64,000 nucleotides of DNA from Clavelina lepadiformis. Taxonomy: Eukaryota; Chordata; Ascidiacea; Aplousobranchia; Clavelinidae. Of the stretch, positions 11,692 to 22,500 are shown piece after piece (position 1 is the stretch's first letter; every line of letters begins with the position of its first letter). A model generated the notes under the pieces. That model worked only from the letters and a program-made list of their open reading frames with translations, did not search any database and had not been told where the DNA came from. The position numbers and the translations under genes are program-made. The stretch lies in contig NC_135243.1 in NCBI RefSeq assembly GCF_947623445.1, positions 23,630,479 through 23,694,478 on the forward strand, given 5' to 3'.

Positions 11692-12752
11692 TTAAATGTG
11701 CTGTACACTCTACAAATATTACACATAATCACAAAAGCGTAGCAAACATTATAACTAGCGTAATATGCTCGTGCGACTCTGTATTTCTCCGTCTGGCGTG
11801 CAGTGCATGTCTCGAGCAGTGCAAGTCTGGCGGTCTCGCGTAGGAGTTCGAGCTTATAAAACGTGACGTTGTGAATGGAAATATACGACAAAAAACCGCA
11901 CAAAGTGGAAACTAGAAAACAATGTGTTGGAAATAAGGAGTTTTCACTCGATGTTATTCAGAGCTTGTTTCCAAGTATCAAACGACAATGTAAATGTTAT
12001 CAAAAAACAACTTCAATTAGTAACTGGAAAACACTTTTCCCAGAATGATGTAATGATATTAAAAATGTCACCCAGGTCGCTACATATCCAAGTCTCTAGT
12101 TTAAATAATTTTTTACAGGATTATTTTAAAAGAATAAGAAGTTACCTGAAGCACTTGGTCCTATGGCGAAGGCTAAGGCTGTTACGTTGTTAGGTTAATC
12201 CGTTGCTGACTCCTGACTCAGAAGGCTGCTGTTTCAGTTGTAAGCTAGCTTCGCTCATATATTAAAGGTTAAAACACGACCATCTTAGTTCAAGCCTTTT
12301 TTCGAAAACTGTCCTGTGCGCGCAAGCATTGGAAAAACGGAACTGAAATGGTGAAACGAACGTTCAGTGCAGAAATCAACACATGCTGGGAACGTCCCGA
12401 GGGCGCCAACCAGCGACAAACAAAACAAACACCCAACGGCCGCTACAGTCCTGTCTTTGAAACCGGTGAAATAAAAACCAGCAGAAGCCAACTTACGAAC
12501 ATCGACCTGAACTTTTCTGGGAAATAGTTTGAAAGTTGAAAGGCGGTAGGTCTTGCGTGCTGGGTCACCTGCAGTAACAGAAATAGGATTATGAAGTTTC
12601 TCTGGAACTTGGTTCTCAAACATGATTTTCCAACCTACCGGGTGGTAGCCTATGTAATGACTTCGTTGTCCTGGTGGGTCTCTAACTTGTCTCAACAACC
12701 TCCCGTCACTTTCTACATCTGGAAAATCCGCGGTAAGGTGATCCGTTAGCAT

Positions 12753-13405
12753 TTAATAAAGAGATAACTTAAGTTACTATCTCGATAAACAATGAAACTT
12801 AATCGCAATGGAATAGAAATAGTTCGTTGCTTCTTGTTTATTCGCACTACCCTTTCTCCACATATAATATACAAACAAATCAATGCATATAAATGGATAC
12901 AGGTTCTTTTGGAATTTCAAACAGCAGGGATTATACTGTACATTTACTTTGTGGGAGTAAGTAAGATGAAAAAGTTTAAGAACCCCTGCTTTATGTGTAA
13001 AAAATATTTGCATATGAAAAAAATGACCAGGTTAATTAAGCCATACATTGTTTACATACTGTTTCGTCATGCTTTCACCAACTTAAGTATCTGCCAATTT
13101 TACCAAACTAAAGTGTACCTAAGACAACAGGATTATGGTTATTAATCTATAATTAACATCTGTTACCACTATCTCATAGTCAATTCTTAATTGCATTTGT
13201 TCAAACTGCATTGACACAAATACAACAGATACTATTCGCTTATGCTTTTATTATATTCCTATGAGTTTACTGATACGATGGTTTCTTGACGATAAGTGTT
13301 TAGTGTTTCTGTTATCAGGGGTGACTTTCATCGGTGGAGACTTGGTTTTAGTTCTTTTCTGTTTTTCAGCAGTAGACATATTCACGCTTACACAATGGTT
13401 CTTAA
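12753..13405. other. AT-rich 5' flank of the IAP gene
   Basis: No supported gene. A plus-strand open frame at 12,792-13,145 has biased, AT-driven composition and no motif. Confidence 0.5.
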
Positions 13406-13854
13406 GGGCCTGTAGGCCTATCCGAAGCCCTATCTAAAACAATGCAAAGTACCATATTTTAATTTGAATTTGCTTCTAAACAAGCCCGGTCACCTGGCTG
13501 AGTTTTTGTATCCGCCGAGATGTAGGACAAAAGGTCTTAACGCAGTATTTTGAGCAAATTCTCGTATCTGGAATTCTCACACCAAATGCTTCAACTTTTT
13601 AACAACTTTTTTCCTTGTATTTTTCCAAAAAATCCGCCAAAAAGCCTTAACTTTGAACCAACACAAAACGTCAACTTAAGCCTGAATCTACACTCCGTAC
13701 CCGCCATGACAACAGCAAACATTCACAATTTGAGGTCGCGTGCGCACTGGACCGGAACCATTGATACTTTTTCTATAGTGACGTCTTGCATGCGACCTTC
13801 GTCACAATCGCCGGGTTGCCGTTTTAAAACTACTGAAAATCGTACTACAGGCCC
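13406..13854. mobile_element. TTAA-flanked MITE (piggyBac-like), 449 bases
   Basis: The ends are GGGCCTGTAG on the left and CTACAGGCCC on the right, a perfect 10-base inverted repeat. TTAA flanks both sides (13,402-13,405 and 13,855-13,858). It has no transposase. The right half shares about 150 bases with the fragment at 14,191-14,335 in inverted orientation. Confidence 0.88.
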
Positions 13855-14190
13855 TTAACAACAATTTCGTCTATACAATTAGACTAGCCTTTGTGAAGGG
13901 AAAGGAGCAATAGCTATTGCCAAAACGCTTTGAAAGGATTATTGCGGTTCAAGTCAGTGCTGAAACACAGCATGAAAAAAGAAATTGTTTGCTAATGCCA
14001 AACCAGTGCAAAAAGAATAATATACAAGGGATTCCTTTCCATAGCGAAGTGTGTCGATCGCAAAAAATTCAAATATTAGGAAGTTATAGTGAAGTTAGAT
14101 GACTCTTGTGGTACTTTACCTTAGTTAGAATCGTGATAAGATGAATGCTTAGACGATTCTTGTTTTAAACATTAATAGGTCTTCTGTTAA

Positions 14191-14335
14191 GGGCCTGTAG
14201 TACGATTTTCAGTAGTTTTAAAACGGCAACCCGGCGATTGTGACGAAGGTCGCATGCAAGACGTCACTATAGAAAAAGTATCAATGGTTCCGGTCCAGTG
14301 CGCACGCGCCCTTAAATTGTGAATGTTTGCTGTTG
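14191..14335. mobile_element. Partial copy of the same TTAA MITE, inverted
   Basis: It begins directly after a TTAA (14,187-14,190) with GGGCCTGTAG and matches the reverse complement of 13,706-13,854 closely, then diverges. The other terminus is not found. Together the two copies form an inverted pair that could fold into a hairpin with a loop of about 330 bases. Confidence 0.8.
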
Positions 14336-14460
14336 GAATTTCAATATCGTAAACAATCACTCGAACTGTTTTGGAAAATCCAAAATTTCCACATTGGTAA
14401 TTTCTAGCACAACCTCTAATTTTCTCCACATACGAGTTTAAACTTGCCATGAAATTTGTC

Positions 14461-14906
14461 TTAATAACACGCTTTGGCAATGCCATCGAATTTGTTGTAA
14501 TGGCCTGAGGCTACTCGTCATGTACTATTTCGTCACTACAAATTCAAAGCTTTTGAGAAGACGTCATTTCTTTCAAGGCAATGCTTAATTTGCTGTAATA
14601 GTCATACCAAAATCTCCTGTATTGACCTGTTCAAAACACGTGCTTTTATGACGTAGCACCACCTATTCTCTGACAGGTTTAGACTTGCTTTGGATTCGCG
14701 TGTGTGAAGTAATTGGAATTATCGCACACAAATACCTGTAAAGAAATTCGCTATATTTGGTAGTAGCAGTTGGCTTTCTTGTCAAAAGCAACAGCACTAT
14801 ATTTGGTTTTTTACAATATTTGGTATTTCTTGCTGGCTACTAAAACTGTGACATCACGCGGTACCTTACAGGAGCCTTAAGTCGATGGCAGCTCTATACT
14901 ACTAGC
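14461..14906. repeat. Outer inverted-repeat arm, right
   Basis: Partner of 7,628-8,092. It lies about 1.7 kb upstream of the putative IAP start, so the left arm is an inverted copy of the IAP 5' flank. Confidence 0.88.
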
Positions 14907-15456
14907 GATTTATAGCATTATACGGCGGGATTTTCTCTGCCCTTACTTTTAACCAGTGTGGCTCTACGTTGAATTCTCAAAACAAGCAGTGTAATAGCGG
15001 GACCCCGGATGATACCAGGCTTTAAGGGATGAACGCGCGTGTTGAATTAGATGTTTTCGTTTGGTTTAAAGTGGTCAGGTCTAAGCCTATTCATTGCGCT
15101 TTACTAAACAGATATGTGAGCTGTTGTCTATTATGCCATTTTCATAAACTTGTATAATATCTTTTCCTGATGGGTAATGTCGTCATTTGATAGCCCATTG
15201 TTGTTGCATTGTTATCTCATAAATTAACAATTAAGAACATATCGGGTTTCATCTTTAGCAAATTTGTTATAACAAAAGTTTAAATATTGAGTTTTCCCCC
15301 ACAATAAAAGGAAATGACGTCAAAACCAGCCTAAACTTCCGCTGTGCCGCGCCCATTAACGTCAAGGCGATTTACACACTTCACTGCACATTCAAAGTGA
15401 AGTACACTGACGTCATCGCAGAAAAGAACACTTGAACACGACATTAATATGTGGTA
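14907..15456. other. Spacer without a supported gene
   Basis: AT-rich sequence with a few TGACGTCA palindromes (near 15,313 and 15,410). I see no coding block or repeat of note. Confidence 0.5.
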
Positions 15457-15813
15457 ATGGAGCGGTCAAATGTCGAAGTACTTCCGCTTTCTTGCGTCGA
15501 TAAATTAAAACATTTCTATGTTTTTGAAACAGAATGGCTGATGGCGTGGAAGTACAGAGATTTCAATTACAGAGTTACAGCTGCTATGATGGATGAAAAG
15601 CTTTTTTTATCTGGTTATTTACTTCTAGGTCAGGCACATGCAACTCCTTCAGAGATACAGTACAGAGATTTCAATTACAGAGTTACAGCTGCTATGACGG
15701 GTGAAGGAAGAGCTTTTTTATCCGGTTGTTTACTTCTGGATCAGGTATGTGCAACTCCTTCAGTACCCTTCGGCCCAAAACTAAAGCGGCCACGAACATC
15801 ATCTACGAGCTAA
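15457..15813 (+). CDS. Hypothetical small ORF with a 36-codon tandem repeat
   Basis: An ATG at 15,457 opens 118 codons to TAA at 15,811-15,813. The middle holds two in-frame copies of a 36-codon unit (YRDFNYRVTAAM near the start and FLSG near the middle of each). I recognise no family. It ends about 60 bases before the start of the duplicated block and converges on the 3' end of the receptor gene. Frame is preserved because the repeat period (108) is divisible by three, so it may be a chance frame over a tandem duplication. The repeat also contains TTTCAATTACAG, which resembles a splice acceptor, so an exon duplication is another reading. Confidence 0.25.
   Translation: MERSNVEVLPLSCVDKLKHFYVFETEWLMAWKYRDFNYRVTAAMMDEKLFLSGYLLLGQAHATPSEIQYRDFNYRVTAAMTGEGRAFLSGCLLLDQVCATPSVPFGPKLKRPRTSSTS
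15553..15770. repeat. Two-copy 108-base tandem repeat
   Basis: TACAGAGATTTCAATTACAG recurs at 15,553 and 15,661, and the following bases match with scattered changes, a small indel and decreasing similarity to about 15,770. Confidence 0.88.
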
Positions 15814-15871
15814 TGGTGAACATGTTGGAGCATTTGTGAAGCACATCAAGTCACGTGATCAAGACGTCATG

Positions 15872-18800
15872 GCGATAAGTTGAAAGGTTTTGATGTAATT
15901 CAGAGATTGAGCAGTGGTTGCCATGGTGATGCGATTTTATGTGTCTCCTATTCGCTCTGATGCGTCATTTTGTGGTCAGTATGCTTAACTCCTGCTCACG
16001 TCGTCACAATAGCTTACTTTGACGTCACATTGTCGTTATATTTTTGATAAAATTGAAGCTGTCAATTCAAAATTAACAATAAACGCTTCGACGAAACAAA
16101 GATGACCATAAAATACAAAAATAAAAGTTAAATAAATTTCTGTGATTGTTACGTCACAAACAACCTTCATGAGATATGCGTCAGATATACAAAATTTATT
16201 GCTGATGTCACGCATAATAAGGGGGTGGGGGCCTCCGGGACTGGTAAGGGCTTGCACCTGGAATTCCCCTTTCTTGAAACTGGTATCTTGGCATCATTCC
16301 TGGTCGTGGCAACGTCATAGAACGATTCGGAGTGTCGTTGCCTACGTCATAATTAGGAATTGATTAAAGAAATGATGTTCGAAAATAATGTATAGTTGTT
16401 TCTGCATTAAATATCTTCGTCATCTCACCTCTGTTCATAGATTCCCAGTCAGGGATATTATCGTACCCCCCGTTCCAGTTGCCTCCGCGATGTGGCTGAT
16501 TCGGCTGAAAAGGGAGGGATCCTGTAAAAGCATTTAAACAACATTTTTAATAGACATCTTATAAAGCGGGGATATCATGAACGTACCACGGGTCCGCGGT
16601 CCCATGTAGGGCAGCCTCATCGGTGCTGGTTGGTACATTCTTGGACCCATAGGTCCTCTAGGACCCATAGGGGGTCTCATCCGGAAAGGGTAAGCCCCGT
16701 ATATGGGAACACCTGGACGAGGAGTTGCAGTGACATAGTTATGTGGCATATGGACCCCGGGTGGAGGCATTCGAACCATCTGGGGAGGGGAAGGGCCAAG
16801 AGGTCGATTGAAGCGAGGTGGGAACATTCTTTGGGGGTTAGGTCGGGAATTGCCCCTGTCAAAGCTCATCGATCGCTGCATTCCATTTGGTTGTGCTTAA
16901 AAAAAAGTTTAGAGTAATAAATTATTTGGTGAAAGAATAGGTAATTAAAATGCTGTCTGTGAGGTCACAAAGCACCTTTGCATGAAGCAAACGAATTTCT
17001 TAATTTCGTCGGAGAAACACTGGGCGCTCTCATGCTGGATGACCTGGTAGTTGACCTTCCTCGTCTTACGTCATCATCTAATGACGTTGACCGCTTCTTT
17101 ATCTAGCAGAAGGAAAAGAAACTTTGTTTACAACCAAGAAATACTTTAGAGCTCATCATTGTGACGTAACTAACGTCAACTCTCTTGAGTTGTGCGGAGG
17201 TGATGGTGGATGCGGATATCACAGTAGATGTGTCGTCATCGAACACGCTTTCCGGAGGTGGAGGATTCCTTCGCTTCTTTAGCGCGCTCTTCAGCGGAGG
17301 TTCACTGGACACGACACTCACTGTATCGCTCGCCCCGTCGGTAAAGATCGCGCTCTCGGGCCCGGTCGACTCCCCCAGAGATTTCACGGACCTTGTTCCC
17401 TGGGAGCTTGATGGCGCTACAGAAGAACCACTCCGAGCATCGTCTTCAGGAGGAGGTGTCACCGTCACTACCGGAGTTACAGAACGAGTCGAAGGAATGC
17501 TCGATGGGGTGTCTAGAAAAGATGACGTCACAAAGATGATAAATCAGCAAATGACGTCACAAAAGAAGTAATATTTATCACCTTTGCTTCGGTTTCCTTG
17601 TTGGCTCTTGCTTTCTGCGCTGTCACGTGACGTTGTCCTCCCTTTATTTTTTTCTCTTTCGCTTCTCCCTCCTTGTCGCGCTCGTTTCCTTTGGTTGTGA
17701 CGTCTGCGTCTTGCCTGTTACGTCAAAATATCTTGCATTATTTTCAAAGCAGTTGCAAACAAAGGCGTCATAAATAAGATCAATTTACTTCTTGTTCTCT
17801 CCTCTTTCTCTCTTGCTCTTTCTTGTAGCGATTGTTCCTCTTTCGCTTCCTGATGAAGACAACAACGATGACAACAGCTACCAGCACCAGCACTCCTCCA
17901 ACCACTCCGACCGCTATTAAGATGACCCCCGATGACCCCGACGACATATCTTTCGTCACTTTACCTACATTATTACGTCATTGGTAAGCGATGATTTAGC
18001 GCGTTGTCATAGAGGAAGAAAATGTATAACTCACAATAACTTTTATCAGATGCTCCTGGGATGTGGGTGCCGAGACTTCCCGGACATCTCTGGCAGAACT
18101 GCTGACCTGTGGTATTCTGGTAGGTGTCCATCGGGCAAAAGTCGCATTTCTCCCCAACCAGGTATGTGCCCTTCGGGCACGGAACTATAGAAACAAAGAA
18201 CAAACGCGTTTGTGAGGTTTAACAAAGAAGAATAAATAAGCAACGATAAGAAAATGGCAGCACCTCTTCTTCATAATAAGAAAAATGGAAAGTAAAATGC
18301 TGTATTTTGATCAATTGAAGCTTAAGAGCCTACCGCATCCTTCCTTGGTGGCTATGAATCCTCTTTTTCCATCGGACCTCTCGCTACAGACCACCTGAGC
18401 CTCTGACACCGAGTTTGTCGTATAGTTTGACTTCACCTTTCTGTTATCTAAACCATACGTCACAATATCACCAAAGTTGGCGCTGTCCAGCAGCTTGGTT
18501 GCGGATCGCGTCACAATCTGTCGGACGTCTTTGGTTGACGTCAAACCGCGAAGAGAGTAAAGATCGACCTGAAATCGGGATTTCGATTAATAATCGATTC
18601 TTCTTACGAAACAATCACGGTTCACGTGACGTCTCACCGTGACCGTGAACTTGAGAATCTTTTCGTCGATGCAATCGGCGATGACCTTGCCCTTGTCTCG
18701 ACACAGCCCGAGTTGATGAGGCCTGGTGGGGCAATCGGCTTGGGTCTTGAGCGACGATTCTAAATCGATTAATCGCGCCTCGTAGAAAGCGGGGGAAGGA

Positions 18801-19553
18801 CGACAGGGGCAGATGTATTGGAGGACGATGTCTTGCTTCACGTGACTCACTGAAGGTTCTGGAGCAACAAACTCTAATTTGTTGGCTGGTTTAGACGTTT
18901 TGTTACGTCAAAACACTACATTATTGCACATTATCTAATAAATATCTTTAACTTGATTACGGACTGGTGCTTTAGATGTTAAAAGATCATTATTAATGAT
19001 TAAAACGAAGATCAGCTATCTCGACTCACTTTTGCAAATTCCTCGATTCAACAAAGGAATCCACTTCTTCCCGTCTTCGCCGTCGTCTACACACTTGATG
19101 TAGGGATCAGCCAATGAGAGGTGATGTTCAGGGTCACATGATATCCTGCACTTCTGCAATTTGTCGATCGGATCTGTCGTGCAGGTCACGTGGCCGTTGG
19201 TAGGTGAGGCTGGAGCCAGGCATGGGGAATCTGTAAGAAAAGTTCCAAGTTTGCTAAAGTTTCAGAGTTTACCCGAAAATGTCAATATAAGTTTGAAACA
19301 CCCACCGTAAGTGATAACACCGAGTTGGAAGATACAGGTCCCCACGTTACCGGATCGGTCCCTTGCCTGATAACTGACGTTGTAAAACCCCACCGAAAAG
19401 GACCCAGGGTCGTAATTGTTGACGACAACAGGGGAAACACCCGAGTTATCAGCAAAGTTTGGAGATTCCCAGATGACGTACGCCTCCTCGTTGTCCGAGT
19501 AAGTTTCTACCTTCATGTCGGAGGGGCAAGGACTTACAAGGAAGGGCGGAGTG
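15872..19553. repeat. Segmental duplication, copy 2
   Basis: Direct-orientation partner of 11-3,694. It covers the stop codon, cytoplasmic tail, membrane span, GCC2/GCC3, Sushi and most of the second HYR exon of the complete receptor gene, plus about 330 bases of 3' flank. The block starts about 60 bases after the hypothetical ORF ends. Confidence 0.93.
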
Positions 19554-22500
19554 GCGTCTAAAAACAAAATATAACATGAATTGACTGCAAACTGAAATTA
19601 ACTTAAAAAATCGAGTCACAGTGTGAGATCACCCTCATGAACTTGCCTATTACGTCAAATATGATAGAACACGTGACTCTCCGACCATAGTCGTCATCGG
19701 CGTAGAAGGTTACGATGTGAAGGTCAGGGTCAAGTTCAAGTTCACTGACAGTGAGGTTATGCGAGTTCATCATCTTCATTTCAATCTTCTCTTTTCTTCC
19801 GTCGAAAACAGTCAGCGAGGGGAATGACTCAACAAAAGATACGTTCATCGTCAGATATGCTGAGTCATCCGGTATCTTCACCTCATATTGAGACTTTTCA
19901 TTGCACCCCACAAAATAGGGAGCTTTGGGCATGGCTACGAAAAACAATAAGTAATTTTGTGACGTATCAATTGTTAACGTAGACATAACTATAAATTGAT
20001 GACGTAACAATACATCAAAAGACCGCAATACTACACTCACAGGTGGTCGTCGGTTGGGTGCTGATTGTGGTTGATGGCGGTTCGCTTGCGATTGTTTGTG
20101 GCTCTTCACCAGGTTCTGTGACGTTAAAATCGAGAACAAGAAGACTGTCCGTAGTTACAGTCATCGTGGTCGTGTCGATTGTCGTCTGTAAAATATTGTG
20201 AAGTAATTAATATACTTCTGATGGTGTCATATATTTAAAATCCAATTAGGGTCTCACAGTATTTGTCGCTTGTGTCGTCACAATTAAATCTGCCCACTTC
20301 GCGGTGCTGGTGGTCGAATATGGGGGCGTGCTCGTGATAGGAGTTGCAATTGTTGACGTCAGCAGCTTTGCTTGTTCCTCTGTTGACGTCATAATAACAT
20401 TTATTGGAATAATTCAGGTTATTAAGTTTTAACAGATTTAATATAATATTTAATCGATTTAATTTAATATCAAACAACAAACAGGAAGCTTAAAAGTCGT
20501 TGACGCTTATAATTATGGCACCAACCGACCTGTGACGCAACTTCTTTTATCCGGTGCGAGGGTGAGGTCATCGGGGCAAAGGCATACGTAGGTTCCGGTT
20601 CCGGGGAGGCAGATATGAGAGCAACGGTGGATCTCCTGGTAGCATTGGTCTTTAAAATCTGAAAGAAGGAGCCATATTTTAAGCTTAAACAATATGAGCA
20701 TTTCCTACTAAAAGTCTCGATCTAAAACCGAACCGCTGGAAAAATCTTGTATTCACACCAAATAAGCGTTTGTTAATCTGACAACCCGCCTGGAGGTGAG
20801 TTTACTATGTTTAACGAAGTTCCGAGTGGGGAAATCCCAATAGCAAAACCATGGAGGGTGTAAGCAAGAAAGCGTCGTACCTCTCGCTTGATATTCCTCC
20901 TGGACGTAGATCTGCGAAGGTCGAATGAGGTCACTCATTATGACGTCAGATCTCGAATATCCGGTCTTGACAACATCTCTGTTGACCCAGTCACTATAGA
21001 TGAGCGATGATTGGTACTTCCAGACCCCGTACATGTGCCCAGCTGTGCCGTTCCTATCGAAGCTGTCCAGCACTATGCCACCTGTTGCGAACATAAAAGT
21101 TCGATTTTCACGTCATAAAACATTTATTTTTCGTCTCAAGTAACTATTTTTCTGTGACTGATAACAAAGCTCCTTACTTGACAAAGTGACAGATCTTATG
21201 TTGAGTTGTCCTCCGTCGGAAATGAATAATTTTTTCGAGTTTTCATCAAAGAATAAACCGTTTGGCCATTTGAAGTCGCTGTTGCCCACCATGCGCGGAT
21301 CCTGTCCGTTCATCTTCGCCAGGTTTAGCATGGGGTAATCCCCCCATTCAGTCCAGTACATTAACCTGGGTGAAATAGCTTGCATAACTTCCCGTCCAAT
21401 CGACTCTCACAATAGGGACATACCCGAGCTGTGGATAGAGTACAATGGCACGAGGGTTGGTAAGCTGCTTGAGAACTGTGGCATGTTCCATTCGATTCAA
21501 ATCTAGAAGTTCGATTGTTCCCTTCTCGCGGTCGGTCCAGTACAGCAATCTATGGTCCGAGTCCAGCGTCATGCCGTCTACAGTCCCTATGACGAAATTT
21601 TTACGTCATAATGACTTGACCTCGCAAACCTATTAGACTACTTTAGCAACCAGTTTACCTATGTTACTGTAAATGATTTCTATGTTTCTTGCGCGGGAGT
21701 TCCCCGATGCAAGACTTTGGCGAGAAATTCTCTGACGTCCATTGTCAGCCCAATACACGTATCTGGTCACCGGGTCAAAGGTCAGGGCGACGATATTGCT
21801 GAGAGTGTCGTAGGTGTTGACCACAACGTACTGCTGGGGGTCGCTAGGTACAAAGCTTTTCATAACGATTCGGTTGACGTCGGCGACAAGAATGAATTCA
21901 TCTGGTTCTGTCCAAGTGAAACAATCACCATTTATTAGATCACAATCGCCATTGTCAGCATAGAATGTAGACGATTGTCAAAATTTTATGAATGTTATAG
22001 ATTTTTAGTTATTCTTTGGTCTATTTCGCAATTTTCGTGGTCACCTCACCGACACAATTCTTGTCCGCTGACAAGACGCTAGTCGAACTATCCGGGCACA
22101 CACAGGAGAAAGCGATGTCACTAATTGGTACGCATACGTCGCTACAGTGACGTATGTTCTTGCAGATGTTCTCTGTAAAGTAAACTTTGTTAAATTCGAC
22201 CAGAACGACGTCATAATGAGGTGAATGATCACATACTTGGCATCGGTGGTTTAGTGGTCGCGTGAATTATCCCTGTGGGTTTAGAGATGCCAATGAGAAA
22301 TTCCCTTCCCACCCACCGGGTGTTCTGGGTCCCTCCAACCCCATCTGGGTCAACTTCGTAAATTCCCCCAAAGCCCCAGTCTGTGAAGTAGAGTCGGTTC
22401 TTTTTCAAGTCAAACGTCAACCCAAATGGAACCTGCAACGTCATAATAGAGTATTTCATGACGATGACAACGAAGGTAAAAAGCTTGCAAGAATTTTAAT

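Larger units (their letters stand above)
8603..12752 (-). pseudogene. Inhibitor-of-apoptosis gene (BIR-BIR-UBA-RING type), apparently decayed
   Basis: Minus-strand exons give a recognisable IAP/BIRC protein, which would bind caspases through BIR domains and act as a RING ubiquitin ligase. From the ATG at 12,752, the first exon ends in a BIR N-terminal half (LASAGFYFTG, about 12,470-12,500). Possible linker exons lie at about 10,610-10,770 and 10,045-10,346. The second BIR is split: 9,652-9,869 (IANAGMYYLG) and 9,484-9,583 ([20 protein letters not shown]). A third exon (9,254-9,404) supplies CEF and a Pro/Asn-rich stretch. The exon at 9,016-9,196 is UBA-like (LMGFDERII). The RING is at 8,603-8,760 (IPCGH, CPICR). 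Three faults argue for decay: the intron before the CEF exon ends in GG instead of AG; the second RING zinc ligand is Phe (CKVF for CKVC); and the exon upstream of the RING changes frame near 8,840. The C-terminal half of the first BIR is not convincingly present. A degenerate but expressed gene is possible. Confidence 0.72.

Noticed and set aside
12792-13145. Plus-strand open frame of 117 codons
   Set aside because: AT-driven Ile/Lys/Tyr composition, no motif, no splice or promoter support.
7666-14880. The 7.2-kb interval as one giant TTAA-flanked transposon carrying an IAP gene
   Set aside because: The inverted-repeat homology continues outside the TTAA on both sides, so the TTAA is part of the arms and not a target duplication.
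22240-22275. Plus-strand resemblance to the 5' half of tRNA-Gly (GCATCGGTGGTTTAGTGGT)
   Set aside because: It lies within a receptor exon coding TTKPPMP on the other strand, and no anticodon arm or T-arm follows.
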